From Candidatus Hydrogenedens sp. (lineage in GTDB: Bacteria > Hydrogenedentota > Hydrogenedentia > Hydrogenedentales > Hydrogenedentaceae), in contig DAOSUS010000042.1 in the NCBI GenBank assembly GCA_035378955.1, positions 1 to 25,815 of the forward strand: 25,815 bases of DNA. Direction: 5' to 3'. A program made the position numbers and the translations under genes. The notes below the pieces were generated by a model. That model was not told the DNA's origin. It made no database searches and saw only the letters and a list, made by a program, of their open reading frames with translations. Of the stretch, positions 1 through 7,061 are shown one piece after another; position 1 is the stretch's first letter; each line of letters begins with the position of its first letter.

Positions 1-20
1 TTTAACAGAATACACGAATA

Positions 21-40
21 GGGCGATGGGTCAATCGCCC
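21..40. repeat. Short GC-rich inverted repeat (hairpin)
   Basis: A perfect 7-bp inverted repeat, GGGCGAT (21-27) and ATCGCCC (34-40), encloses a 6-base loop in otherwise AT-rich non-coding DNA. It has no adjacent T-run, so it is not a convincing terminator. Similar short GC-rich palindromes are often dispersed between genes in bacterial genomes, but only one copy is seen here, so dispersal is an inference. Confidence 0.4.
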
Positions 41-80
41 CTACAAGATATTTTATTTTTATGAGGGTGTAAAATTAAAT

Positions 81-100
81 CCCCGAAGCGGGGACGCTTC
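81..100. repeat. Short inverted repeat with GNRA-like tetraloop
   Basis: GAAGCG (85-90) and CGCTTC (95-100) are perfectly complementary around GGGA, which fits the stable GNRA tetraloop pattern. CCCC at 81-84 could alternatively pair with GGGG at 90-93. The element lies in non-coding sequence with no T-tract. Its role is unknown; it could be a dispersed palindrome or part of a transcript entering from the left. Confidence 0.3.
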
Positions 101-219
101 AGCTACGGGAAGGGCAAATACAGAAGACAACACAGACAAGGATGTGTGTGCTACATTAATACCTATAATATCTCCTATGTTTCATTTGTCCCATGCGTCC
201 CATAAATTCCCCATATGAA

Positions 220-257
220 AAATAAAAAAAGCAGGGACTTAATTTATAAGTCCCTGC
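220..257 (-). terminator. Rho-independent terminator of the GLUG/PASTA gene
   Basis: A perfect 10-bp stem (231-240 pairing with 248-257, GCAGGGACTT and its complement) has a 7-base loop. Read on the minus strand it is followed immediately by a T-rich run (complement of 220-230). It starts 28 bases beyond the stop codon of the minus-strand gene ending at 285. Stem, loop and U-tract are all textbook, so this is a confident intrinsic terminator for that gene. Confidence 0.85.
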
Positions 258-284
258 AAACTGCAATTCTAAATATCTAACCCA

Positions 285-2921
285 TTATAGTCCCGGACAG
301 AAGTTATCTTCACTTTCTCCCGGACAATAATGATAGCCACCGATATTGAAGATTTGTATCAACCGTAGTAACTCGGTGAAACCTATTTTCCAATCTTGAG
401 GATTATAATCGGAGGTATGCGGAGTGCAAGAGGTGTTTCCACCAGCACCTGGGGCAAAGCCATCTTCGGTTCCATCCTGACAATGATATCCCCAGGAATT
501 AAACAACTGAATAACACGAAGCAGTTCAGTAAAACTTATTCTTTTATTGTTATCCTGGTCTGCACTATGTCTTCCTATTATTTCTCCTTCACCTTCTTCT
601 ATACCTTCAACAGTGCCTTCTGGAGTCCCTTCAGGGGTGCCTTCGGGAGTGCCTTCGGAGATTCCTTCTCCTTCAATTACACCTTCAGGAATACCTTCAA
701 CAGTGCCTTCAGGAGTCCCTTCAGGAGTCCCTTCAGGGGTGCCTTCGGGAGTGCCTTCAACAATTCCTTCTTCTATACCTTCGGGTGTTCCCTCGGGGCT
801 TCCTTCTCCTTCTGGCGGACAGGGACCTATAGAAACCCATAAATTGACCATCGAACCGATTTCAACTATGGACCCACCCACAGGTTCCTGAGCAATAACA
901 ACGCCAAATGGATATTCATCGGTGCAAACCTCATTAATCACACCAACTACCAATTGAGCATTATTTATCGTGAATACTGCATTTACAAAGGGTTGTCCAA
1001 CGACATTTGGAGCAATTACATTTTCTCCTTCCACAGAACCTTCAGGAGTGCCTTCAGGAGTACCTTCAACAACTCCTTCTTCTACACCTTCAGGAGTGCC
1101 TTCAGGGATACCTTCAATAACTCCTTCTTCTACACCTTCGGGGGTGCCTTCAGGGATACCTTCAACAACTCCTTCTTCTACACCTTCGGGGGTGCCTTCA
1201 GGGATACCTTCAGGAATTCCTTCTACTATGCCTTCCTCAACTCCCTCAGGGGTGCCTTCCGGGGTACCTTCTCCACAAGGACCTGAAGATATTACAACAT
1301 CAACATAACTTCCCGGAATAGCCTGTGCTCCTGCCACTGGATTCTGGTTAATAACTCTACCTTGTGGAACCGTATCGCTACATTGTTCTGTTACTATACC
1401 CAAGAATAATCCTACGGATACTAAGGTTACATCTGCATTTTCTTCGGTCATACCTACAACATTCGGCACTGTAACAGGACACGAACCTGACGATACCACA
1501 ATATTCACGGCATTACCAGGTTCTAATTCCTCACCTCCGACAGGTTCCTGGCTTATAACATAGCCTGCAGGAATAGTATTATCACATTGTTCTTCTATTG
1601 TTCCCACAATATATCCCGCAGCAACTATTTCATTCTCAGCAACGGATTGTTTTAATCCTACAACATTAGGAACTGTATTGGGTGGACAGGGTCTTGTAGA
1701 TATAGTTACATTTACAGGACTGCCCGGTTCTAAATATTGTCCGGGGAATGGCTGCTGTATAAGTATTAATCCAGCAGGCACTGTAAAACTACATTGTTCG
1801 GATACTGTCCCCAAAACATAGCCCGTGCTAACGAGGACACTTTCTGCTTCTTCCACAGTCAAACCTAATAGATTAGGGACGGGATGTGTCCAGATAAAGT
1901 AGGGATAGGTTACTCCGGGAACAATACCCCAAACGGTTCCAAAAGACCAATTGGTATATGTGGATTGTTGCTTCATTTGTTCTGTTGTTTTGCCCGTTCC
2001 ACCACTCGATGTGGCAAGACCTGATGTCTCCTTATCCCAATAACTCATAAACATAAATGCCAGGAAGAAACGGTATCCTATAAGACCTCCTACTCTTGAA
2101 GAACCACTTACATGGCCTACAGAATAAGTTTCAAATCCCCAACCCCAGGACATACTTCCAATAAGTCCGCCTACATTGGATGTTCCTGAAACATTCCCTG
2201 CTGCATAACATCTCCGCAGGGACGCATTCCATGTGGCACTTGTACCAATAAGACCACCTACAGCGGATGTCCCTGATACATTACTCGTGGAATAGCATTG
2301 AGAGATTGTTCCTGCATTTCTCCCTGCCAAACCACCTACGGTCGTTTCACCGGCAACTGTATCTGTAGAATAACATTTGTTCAAAGTCCCTGTATTGTTA
2401 CCGGCAAGTCCACCTACATTATTTGTACCGGATACAGAGCCATTTACATAGCAAGTATCTGCACGGCCTTCATTCGAACCGATAAGCCCTCCAACATAAT
2501 TTTTACCAATAACTAAATTACTTTCCAGACCTAAGTTTAAAACATTGCCGCTACTACTTACCCTGCCGAACAATCCTACATAATCTTCCGAAGGACGGTT
2601 AATATATAGATTAGAAATATGATACCCTTTACCATCCAAAGTGCCACTAAATGGATTGGATGACGAACCTATTGGCTGAAAACCAGCCCCTTCATTCCAT
2701 GTTTGCGTGCTACTCGCATCAATATCTTGCGATAACTCATACGACCCGTTTATTGGATACTCCGGGTCATTTCCGATTTTCTGCAAATCCACAATATTAT
2801 CAATCGGGATTGCAGACCAACCGACATTTGCAATTATAAGAGATGATAGAATTAAAAATAAACCTATCACTCCTATGCGATTTTTTAATAACGGTTTAGA
2901 AAATTTTTTCAACATAGACAT
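285..2921 (-). CDS. Secreted GLUG/PASTA repeat protein with PEG linkers and double EF-hand-like tail
   Basis: Predicted exported protein of 878 residues with unknown function. Residues about 5-37 form a basic then hydrophobic export signal. Residues about 112-285 contain repeated GLUG motifs (VGGLIG, VGGLAG), ending in a YWD..TSG and YPYF block typical of GLUG beta-solenoid proteins. Four PASTA-like units follow at about 346-412, 414-481, 482-549 and 635-701, starting with versions of VPN(V/L)(V/L)G and mostly carrying a mid-domain and a terminal cysteine that could pair. Glu-Gly linkers (about 550-632 and 702-780) flank the fourth unit. The C-terminus has two acidic loops (D788-E799, D838-E850), each followed by an ELLR(V/L)IQ helix, as also found in the giant protein at the other end of the window. 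The first ATG lies only 2 bases after AAGGAG; the second, at 2915, lies 8 bases after it and is the likelier start. Surface adhesion or cell-wall binding is plausible but inferred. Confidence 0.85.
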   Translation of the reverse strand: MSMLKKFSKPLLKNRIGVIGLFLILSSLIIANVGWSAIPIDNIVDLQKIGNDPEYPINGSYELSQDIDASSTQTWNEGAGFQPIGSSSNPFSGTLDGKGYHISNLYINRPSEDYVGLFGRVSSSGNVLNLGLESNLVIGKNYVGGLIGSNEGRADTCYVNGSVSGTNNVGGLAGNNTGTLNKCYSTDTVAGETTVGGLAGRNAGTISQCYSTSNVSGTSAVGGLIGTSATWNASLRRCYAAGNVSGTSNVGGLIGSMSWGWGFETYSVGHVSGSSRVGGLIGYRFFLAFMFMSYWDKETSGLATSSGGTGKTTEQMKQQSTYTNWSFGTVWGIVPGVTYPYFIWTHPVPNLLGLTVEEAESVLVSTGYVLGTVSEQCSFTVPAGLILIQQPFPGQYLEPGSPVNVTISTRPCPPNTVPNVVGLKQSVAENEIVAAGYIVGTIEEQCDNTIPAGYVISQEPVGGEELEPGNAVNIVVSSGSCPVTVPNVVGMTEENADVTLVSVGLFLGIVTEQCSDTVPQGRVINQNPVAGAQAIPGSYVDVVISSGPCGEGTPEGTPEGVEEGIVEGIPEGIPEGTPEGVEEGVVEGIPEGTPEGVEEGVIEGIPEGTPEGVEEGVVEGTPEGTPEGSVEGENVIAPNVVGQPFVNAVFTINNAQLVVGVINEVCTDEYPFGVVIAQEPVGGSIVEIGSMVNLWVSIGPCPPEGEGSPEGTPEGIEEGIVEGTPEGTPEGTPEGTPEGTVEGIPEGVIEGEGISEGTPEGTPEGTPEGTVEGIEEGEGEIIGRHSADQDNNKRISFTELLRVIQLFNSWGYHCQDGTEDGFAPGAGGNTSCTPHTSDYNPQDWKIGFTELLRLIQIFNIGGYHYCPGESEDNFCPGL
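585..818 (-). repeat. PEG/EEG-coding low-complexity repeat (second linker)
   Basis: The minus strand encodes residues 702-779 of the GLUG/PASTA protein, a run dominated by xPEG, xVEG and xEEG tetrapeptides (12-bp sub-units). It connects the fourth PASTA unit to the C-terminal tail. The repeat keeps several reading frames open on the opposite strand, but these are shadows. Slippage could make linker length variable; that is inferred from the tandem structure. Confidence 0.8.
1026..1271 (-). repeat. 48-bp tandem coding repeat (first PEG linker)
   Basis: The minus strand encodes residues 551-632, arranged around a 16-residue (48-bp) unit of the form GVEEGVVEGIPEGTPE that recurs about four times with small changes (VV, VI or IV; IP or TP). 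The DNA copies are nearly identical between about 1065 and 1210, indicating recent expansion. It forms an acidic, flexible spacer between the third and fourth PASTA units. Confidence 0.8.
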
Positions 2922-2931
2922 AGCTCCTTAA

Positions 2932-3371
2932 ATTAGATTTTTAAACATAAATGGAAAAATTTATCTACCAAAGGTACAATTCCCTTTCCAAAAAATATAA
3001 TAACTATTATATCACAATTATAATTATTTTGCATTATTATTTTTTTATTTTTTCTTTTTATTCTATAAATACACTGTAACTTAATGGTAATTAAGCACTT
3101 AAAATTACAATATAAACTAATTATTTATAACTAAATTGCACATAACAAGAAATTTTTTTATATTATTTCAACAAAATTGTTAAATATTTGTCAATCGAAT
3201 AAAAAAACTTAAAAATTTTAGTATATAAATTTATAAATGAAATCTAATATTAAAAAACATTCTATTTTATATCTTTGCAATAAACAAACAATAGCCAGGA
3301 AGGTAAGATTAAATAATTGGAGGAAACACACATTTTGGAGAAACATGCTGAATGTATGTTGTATTTGTATT
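2932..3371. other. AT-rich intergenic region, no gene recognised
   Basis: This 440-base gap separates two minus-strand genes and is extremely AT-rich with long A and T runs. It should hold the 3' end of the upstream C45 hydrolase transcript and the promoter of the GLUG/PASTA gene. A TTGACA match exists on the minus strand at 3194-3189, but no acceptable -10 element follows at 16-18 bases. No clear hairpin-plus-T-tract terminator and no RNA gene was found. The ribosome-binding sequence AAGGAG for the GLUG/PASTA gene lies at its left end, complement of 2924-2929. Confidence 0.5.
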
Positions 3372-4841
3372 TTAAAACCACTGCTTCAAGTCAATTTTTG
3401 TATAAGGACGATGGGAAGCAGTAACCACAGGGTTATTTCCTGCTACCGATGAATAGATTATCAGATTTTTGGGGTCGAACACACAGGAATGAAGTGTCTC
3501 GGGGTTATGAACAGGTCCATTTGCCAGCCATTCCATTGCTGTTTGAATAGTAATAGGACCTTTCCCTTCCTGAGACTGGAATTGTTTGCCTAACCAATCA
3601 TATCGCTGGTAAGTATTGTGATTGGTAAACAGGAATAGAACCAGTTTGAACTGTTCCCATGTTTCTACATGTATAGGCGGTTTAATCAAGGGTCCGACGC
3701 GCTTGGCTAATGCGACCAATCCTTCTTTACTTACAGGATGATTGGTGCGTCGTATCATATCCGGTAATCCATAATGTTTTGTTTCATCATTTTCTTTCGG
3801 GTCATCAGGACCATAAACATTTTTAATTATTGGGTCGGATTCAATACATCTTGCGGTATTTGTTTTTGCATCGGCAATTGTATAATTCCAACCCGTACTT
3901 TCGGGTCCTTTCAGAACTACATCTACGGCTTTTTCCAGTGTATCTTGCTCTAACATTATCCGCACAGTAATAAAACAGGGACGACCATCAAAGGTGCTAT
4001 TGGAATTAGGAAGCGTTGCCTGTCCAACGGATATTTGATGGGCATTCATACCTGTCAGACTACCTAATCCGCCAGCCCATCCCATCAGCATATAAGGCTT
4101 AATACCATCTGTTGGATGGTATACAAAGATAACGGCATCATCCTGTGCATCCCGCTGACAACTCCAATCCAGATTACGAGCATGCAATATCCTGCCGTCT
4201 TCTGTCCATTTTCCCCAGAATGAAAAGTTTGTGCATTGAGGTCCTGAAGTTAAATCGGTCTTGCTTACCGCATGCACTTCAGGAGAATCAGGGGAAAAGC
4301 CTTTTCCACTTTCAGGAGGGCTATTAGGTGGAAAATGAAGAATTTCCGCAACAGTTGTTCCTAAAAGAAGTTCTTCCATAGTGATATCATTTATCCCTGC
4401 TTTTTTCAATCCATCTATAATACCTCGTGCCTCTTCGAGAAATCGTTCCGGAATATGTTTTACCATTCGTGCGGATTGTGCATAAGCATAATCCTGCGTA
4501 TACCCACGGTCCCATAAGGCTTTCTTAATATATCCTGTCTTAAACACATGATAAATATTTTTTGCCAATAAGCGACCCTGTTGGACACCCATGTCGTAAT
4601 ACGACCCTTTCAGTACGCATAATTTTGAGTCTCCCACTTGATATAATGAGCCTGCTCCTTCTTTATCCAGTTCTTTTATCTCTGGGTTTTCAATAATTTT
4701 TGGAACAAACCAATCCGATGTCTGTGCCGATGCTTTTTCGTCGCTATATACAGGTATAATTTGAGAAAAAAGGGCTAATAATAAGAGGGTTAGCAGACAC
4801 AATCTTAGAATACTTTTTAATCCATACCTACTTCTTGCCAT
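3372..4841 (-). CDS. Secreted C45-type (acyltransferase-like) Ntn hydrolase
   Basis: Protein of 489 residues with a signal peptide or membrane anchor (basic MARSRYGLK, then hydrophobic residues about 11-30). It resembles the acyl-CoA:6-aminopenicillanic acid acyltransferase family (peptidase family C45), Ntn hydrolases that self-cleave before a nucleophilic cysteine. The likely nucleophile is Cys203 in PQCTNFSFWG, followed by the family-like RNLDW at 222-226. The family cleaves or transfers amides and includes choloylglycine-hydrolase relatives, so an extracytoplasmic amidase or acyltransferase is plausible; the substrate cannot be read from sequence. GGAAGGG lies just upstream of the ATG, supporting this start. 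The gene is divergent from uvrB and followed by an AT-rich gap. Confidence is good for the family and low for the substrate. Confidence 0.75.
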   Translation of the reverse strand: MARSRYGLKSILRLCLLTLLLLALFSQIIPVYSDEKASAQTSDWFVPKIIENPEIKELDKEGAGSLYQVGDSKLCVLKGSYYDMGVQQGRLLAKNIYHVFKTGYIKKALWDRGYTQDYAYAQSARMVKHIPERFLEEARGIIDGLKKAGINDITMEELLLGTTVAEILHFPPNSPPESGKGFSPDSPEVHAVSKTDLTSGPQCTNFSFWGKWTEDGRILHARNLDWSCQRDAQDDAVIFVYHPTDGIKPYMLMGWAGGLGSLTGMNAHQISVGQATLPNSNSTFDGRPCFITVRIMLEQDTLEKAVDVVLKGPESTGWNYTIADAKTNTARCIESDPIIKNVYGPDDPKENDETKHYGLPDMIRRTNHPVSKEGLVALAKRVGPLIKPPIHVETWEQFKLVLFLFTNHNTYQRYDWLGKQFQSQEGKGPITIQTAMEWLANGPVHNPETLHSCVFDPKNLIIYSSVAGNNPVVTASHRPYTKIDLKQWF

Positions 4842-4907
4842 ATTCCCTTCCTTTTTGTTTGTTTCGCCAAGTATATTTATGTTTTAAAGACTTTGTTGTT
4901 AGGAAAA

Positions 4908-4936
4908 TAGTTTCTTTATAAAATATGTTCTATAAT
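4908..4936 (+). promoter_or_regulatory. Candidate promoter for uvrB
   Basis: A perfect TATAAT lies at 4931-4936, 35 bases before the uvrB ATG. The corresponding -35 region at about 4908-4913 is poor. An alternative pairing is TTGTTA (4896-4901), 17 bases, TAAAAT (4919-4924). No LexA-type palindrome was recognised. In such AT-rich DNA chance matches are common. Confidence 0.35.
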
Positions 4937-4963
4937 TTATAGAAATATATGAGGTCATTTCAA
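4936..4963 (-). promoter_or_regulatory. Candidate promoter for the C45 hydrolase gene
   Basis: On the minus strand, TTGAAA (complement of 4958-4963) and TATAAA (complement of 4936-4941) are separated by 16 bases, giving a predicted leader of roughly 90 bases. Its -10 element abuts the TATAAT proposed for uvrB on the other strand, so the two divergent genes would share a promoter core. Confidence 0.35.
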
Positions 4964-4971
4964 AATTTAAT

Positions 4972-6972
4972 ATGGATAAATTTCAATTAGTCAGTTCTTT
5001 TCAACCGTCTGGTGACCAGCCAGAGGCAATACGCTCTCTGGTAGAAGGTCTGAATGCGGGTGTTCGTAGTCAGGTTTTGCTTGGGGTAACGGGTTCCGGA
5101 AAGACTTTTACGATAGCGAATGTGATTGAACGGGTCAATCGTCCTACATTGGTGTTAGCTCCGAATAAAATCCTTGCTGCCCAATTATATGGAGAATTTA
5201 AACAGTTATTTCCTCATAATGCGGTTGAATACTTTGTTAGTTATTACGATTATTATCAACCCGAAGCGTATATCCCTACAACGGATACCTATATAGAAAA
5301 GGATGCCTCTATCAACGATGAAATTGATAAGATGCGTCATTCCGCTACACGAGCCGTTTTAACCCGTCGTGATTGTATTATTGTTGCTTCCGTATCCTGC
5401 ATTTATGGTATTGGTTCACCGGAAAACTATCGCCAAATGCGGGTAGAACTTCATCCTGGTGATGAAATGCCTCGTGAACGATTATTAGCATCCCTGGTTG
5501 CTATGCAATATAGTCGAAACGATGTAGATTTTTATCGAGGGACTTTTCGTGTTCGGGGTGATATTGTAGATGTTTTTCCTGCTTATGAAACAGAGCGGGC
5601 CATCCGCATTGAATACTTCGGCGATGAAATTGATGGGCTATCGGAATTTGACCCTTTACGGGGTATAACTTATCGCCGTTTACGCTATGTGGAAATTTAC
5701 CCGGGCAGTCATTATGCAACAACACAGGATGCTTTGGAACATGCTATCCATAGTATAGAACATGAACTCAACGAACGATTAAAGGAACTGTATGCAGAAA
5801 ATCAGGTGTTGTATGCTCAACGGTTGGAACAACGAACGCGATATGATATGGAAATGCTTCGCGAATTAGGATATTGTCCGGGAATAGAAAACTATTCGCG
5901 ACATCTGGATGGACGAATGCCCGGAGAACCTCCTTATACACTAATTAATTATTTTCCAGAGGATTTTTTACTGGTTGTTGATGAAAGTCATATCTCTATA
6001 CCGCAGGTGCGTGCCATGTATCACGGAGACCGTTCCCGTAAAGACCAGTTGATTGCTTATGGTTTTCGTTTACCTTCGGCACGGGATAATCGTCCCCTTA
6101 CCTTTGATGAATTTATGGAGCGGATAAATCAAGTTATATATGTTAGTGCCACACCTTCGGAATTTGAGATTCAGGAAGCAGGTGGAGTAGTTGTGGAACA
6201 GGTGGTCCGTCCTACAGGACTGGTAGACCCGGAGGTAGAAGTTCGTCCAGCACAAAATCAGGTACAGGATTTGCTGGATGAAATCCAAAAACGCATTGAA
6301 AAAGGGGAACGCGTTCTCGTTACAACACTTACCAAACGGATGGCAGAGGAATTAACCGAATACTATCGACGCATTGGCCTGCGAGTTCGGTATATGCATT
6401 CCGATGTAGATACACTCGAAAGAATTGAGCTTATTCGTGATTTGCGTCGGGGCGAATTTGATGTATTAATTGGCATTAATTTGTTACGCGAAGGGTTAGA
6501 CATTCCCGAAGTTTCGCTGGTTGCTATCTTAGATGCAGATAAAGAAGGCTATCTTCGTTCTGAAACAAGCCTTATTCAAACCTGCGGAAGAACGGCACGG
6601 AATATTCATGGGAAAGTCATTATGTATGCAGACCAACGCACTTCTTCTATGGAGCGGGCTATCCGTGAAATGGAACGACGTAGAAAAAAGCAATTGGCTT
6701 ATAACCGCAAGCATAAAATTACCCCACGAACGATACAAAAACCTATACCGAATATTGTCCCGCAGATGAAAACAAAAAGCACACGCAAGCAACTTAAAGT
6801 GGCTGAAGCAACCGCAGAATATAATGTATTACCTGAAGATATACCCCGTGAGATAGAAAAACTTCGCCAATTGATGTTTGACTGTGCAGAACGAATGGAC
6901 TTTGAAGAAGCTGCTGTATATCGTGACAAAATGCTTTCTCTCCAGAAATTGCAAATTGAGTTAGGGCTGTAA
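4972..6972 (+). CDS. uvrB: UvrABC system protein B (excinuclease ABC subunit B)
   Basis: Cytoplasmic DNA-repair helicase of nucleotide excision repair. It receives damaged DNA from UvrA, verifies the lesion by inserting its beta-hairpin, and recruits UvrC for incision. Its 666 residues match the normal UvrB length. Visible signatures are the N-terminal FQPSGDQPEAI, Walker A GVTGSGKT (38-45), the beta-hairpin YYDYYQPEAYIP (91-102), the DESH motif II (337-340), C-terminal helicase motifs including GLDIPEVSL and QTCGRTARN, and a C-terminal UVR motif (about 626-660) that contacts UvrC. The start is fixed by family alignment. The nearest purine-rich sequence, GAGG, lies about 17 bases before the ATG, so the Shine-Dalgarno is weak. 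It appears to be transcribed alone, divergent from the C45 hydrolase. Confidence 0.98.
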   Translation: MDKFQLVSSFQPSGDQPEAIRSLVEGLNAGVRSQVLLGVTGSGKTFTIANVIERVNRPTLVLAPNKILAAQLYGEFKQLFPHNAVEYFVSYYDYYQPEAYIPTTDTYIEKDASINDEIDKMRHSATRAVLTRRDCIIVASVSCIYGIGSPENYRQMRVELHPGDEMPRERLLASLVAMQYSRNDVDFYRGTFRVRGDIVDVFPAYETERAIRIEYFGDEIDGLSEFDPLRGITYRRLRYVEIYPGSHYATTQDALEHAIHSIEHELNERLKELYAENQVLYAQRLEQRTRYDMEMLRELGYCPGIENYSRHLDGRMPGEPPYTLINYFPEDFLLVVDESHISIPQVRAMYHGDRSRKDQLIAYGFRLPSARDNRPLTFDEFMERINQVIYVSATPSEFEIQEAGGVVVEQVVRPTGLVDPEVEVRPAQNQVQDLLDEIQKRIEKGERVLVTTLTKRMAEELTEYYRRIGLRVRYMHSDVDTLERIELIRDLRRGEFDVLIGINLLREGLDIPEVSLVAILDADKEGYLRSETSLIQTCGRTARNIHGKVIMYADQRTSSMERAIREMERRRKKQLAYNRKHKITPRTIQKPIPNIVPQMKTKSTRKQLKVAEATAEYNVLPEDIPREIEKLRQLMFDCAERMDFEEAAVYRDKMLSLQKLQIELGL

Positions 6973-6991
6973 AAAAAGACAACTATTTCAT

Positions 6992-7020
6992 TTGGGTTTT
7001 TGTATGATTTTCGATACAAT
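6992..7020 (+). promoter_or_regulatory. Candidate promoter for the sigma-like membrane protein
   Basis: TTGGGT (6992-6997) and TACAAT (7015-7020) are separated by 17 bases in the 89-base gap after uvrB, giving a predicted leader of about 35 bases. Both hexamers are reasonable matches to the sigma-70 consensus with ideal spacing. It would let the gene be expressed independently of uvrB. Confidence 0.45.
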
Positions 7021-7061
7021 AAATAAACAATTTGAATATATAAAGAAAGTGTGGAATAACA

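Noticed and set aside
396..891. Plus-strand open frames of 114-148 codons opposite the second PEG linker
   Set aside because: They are kept open by the 12-bp repeat on the opposite strand, have Phe/Ser or Pro/Ser-rich shadow sequence and no ribosome-binding site; the minus-strand gene has recognisable domains.
1026..1271. CRISPR-like regularly spaced repeats
   Set aside because: The repeats are contiguous, multiples of three, and code for a linker in a clear gene; there are no unique spacers or cas genes.
954..1308. Two overlapping plus-strand frames opposite the first PEG linker
   Set aside because: They are shadows of the 48-bp coding repeat with no independent evidence.
3189..3194. Minus-strand TTGACA as -35 of the GLUG/PASTA promoter
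   Set aside because: No acceptable -10 hexamer lies at 16-18 bases; a match by chance is likely in this AT-rich gap.
3335..3424. Small plus-strand frame starting at TTG after GGAGG
   Set aside because: The spacing is long (11 bases), the start is non-ATG and the end overlaps the C45 gene; nothing else supports it.
3237..3452. Plus-strand frame of 71 codons overlapping the 3' end of the C45 gene
   Set aside because: No ribosome-binding site, no recognisable domain, and it overlaps a supported gene antisense.
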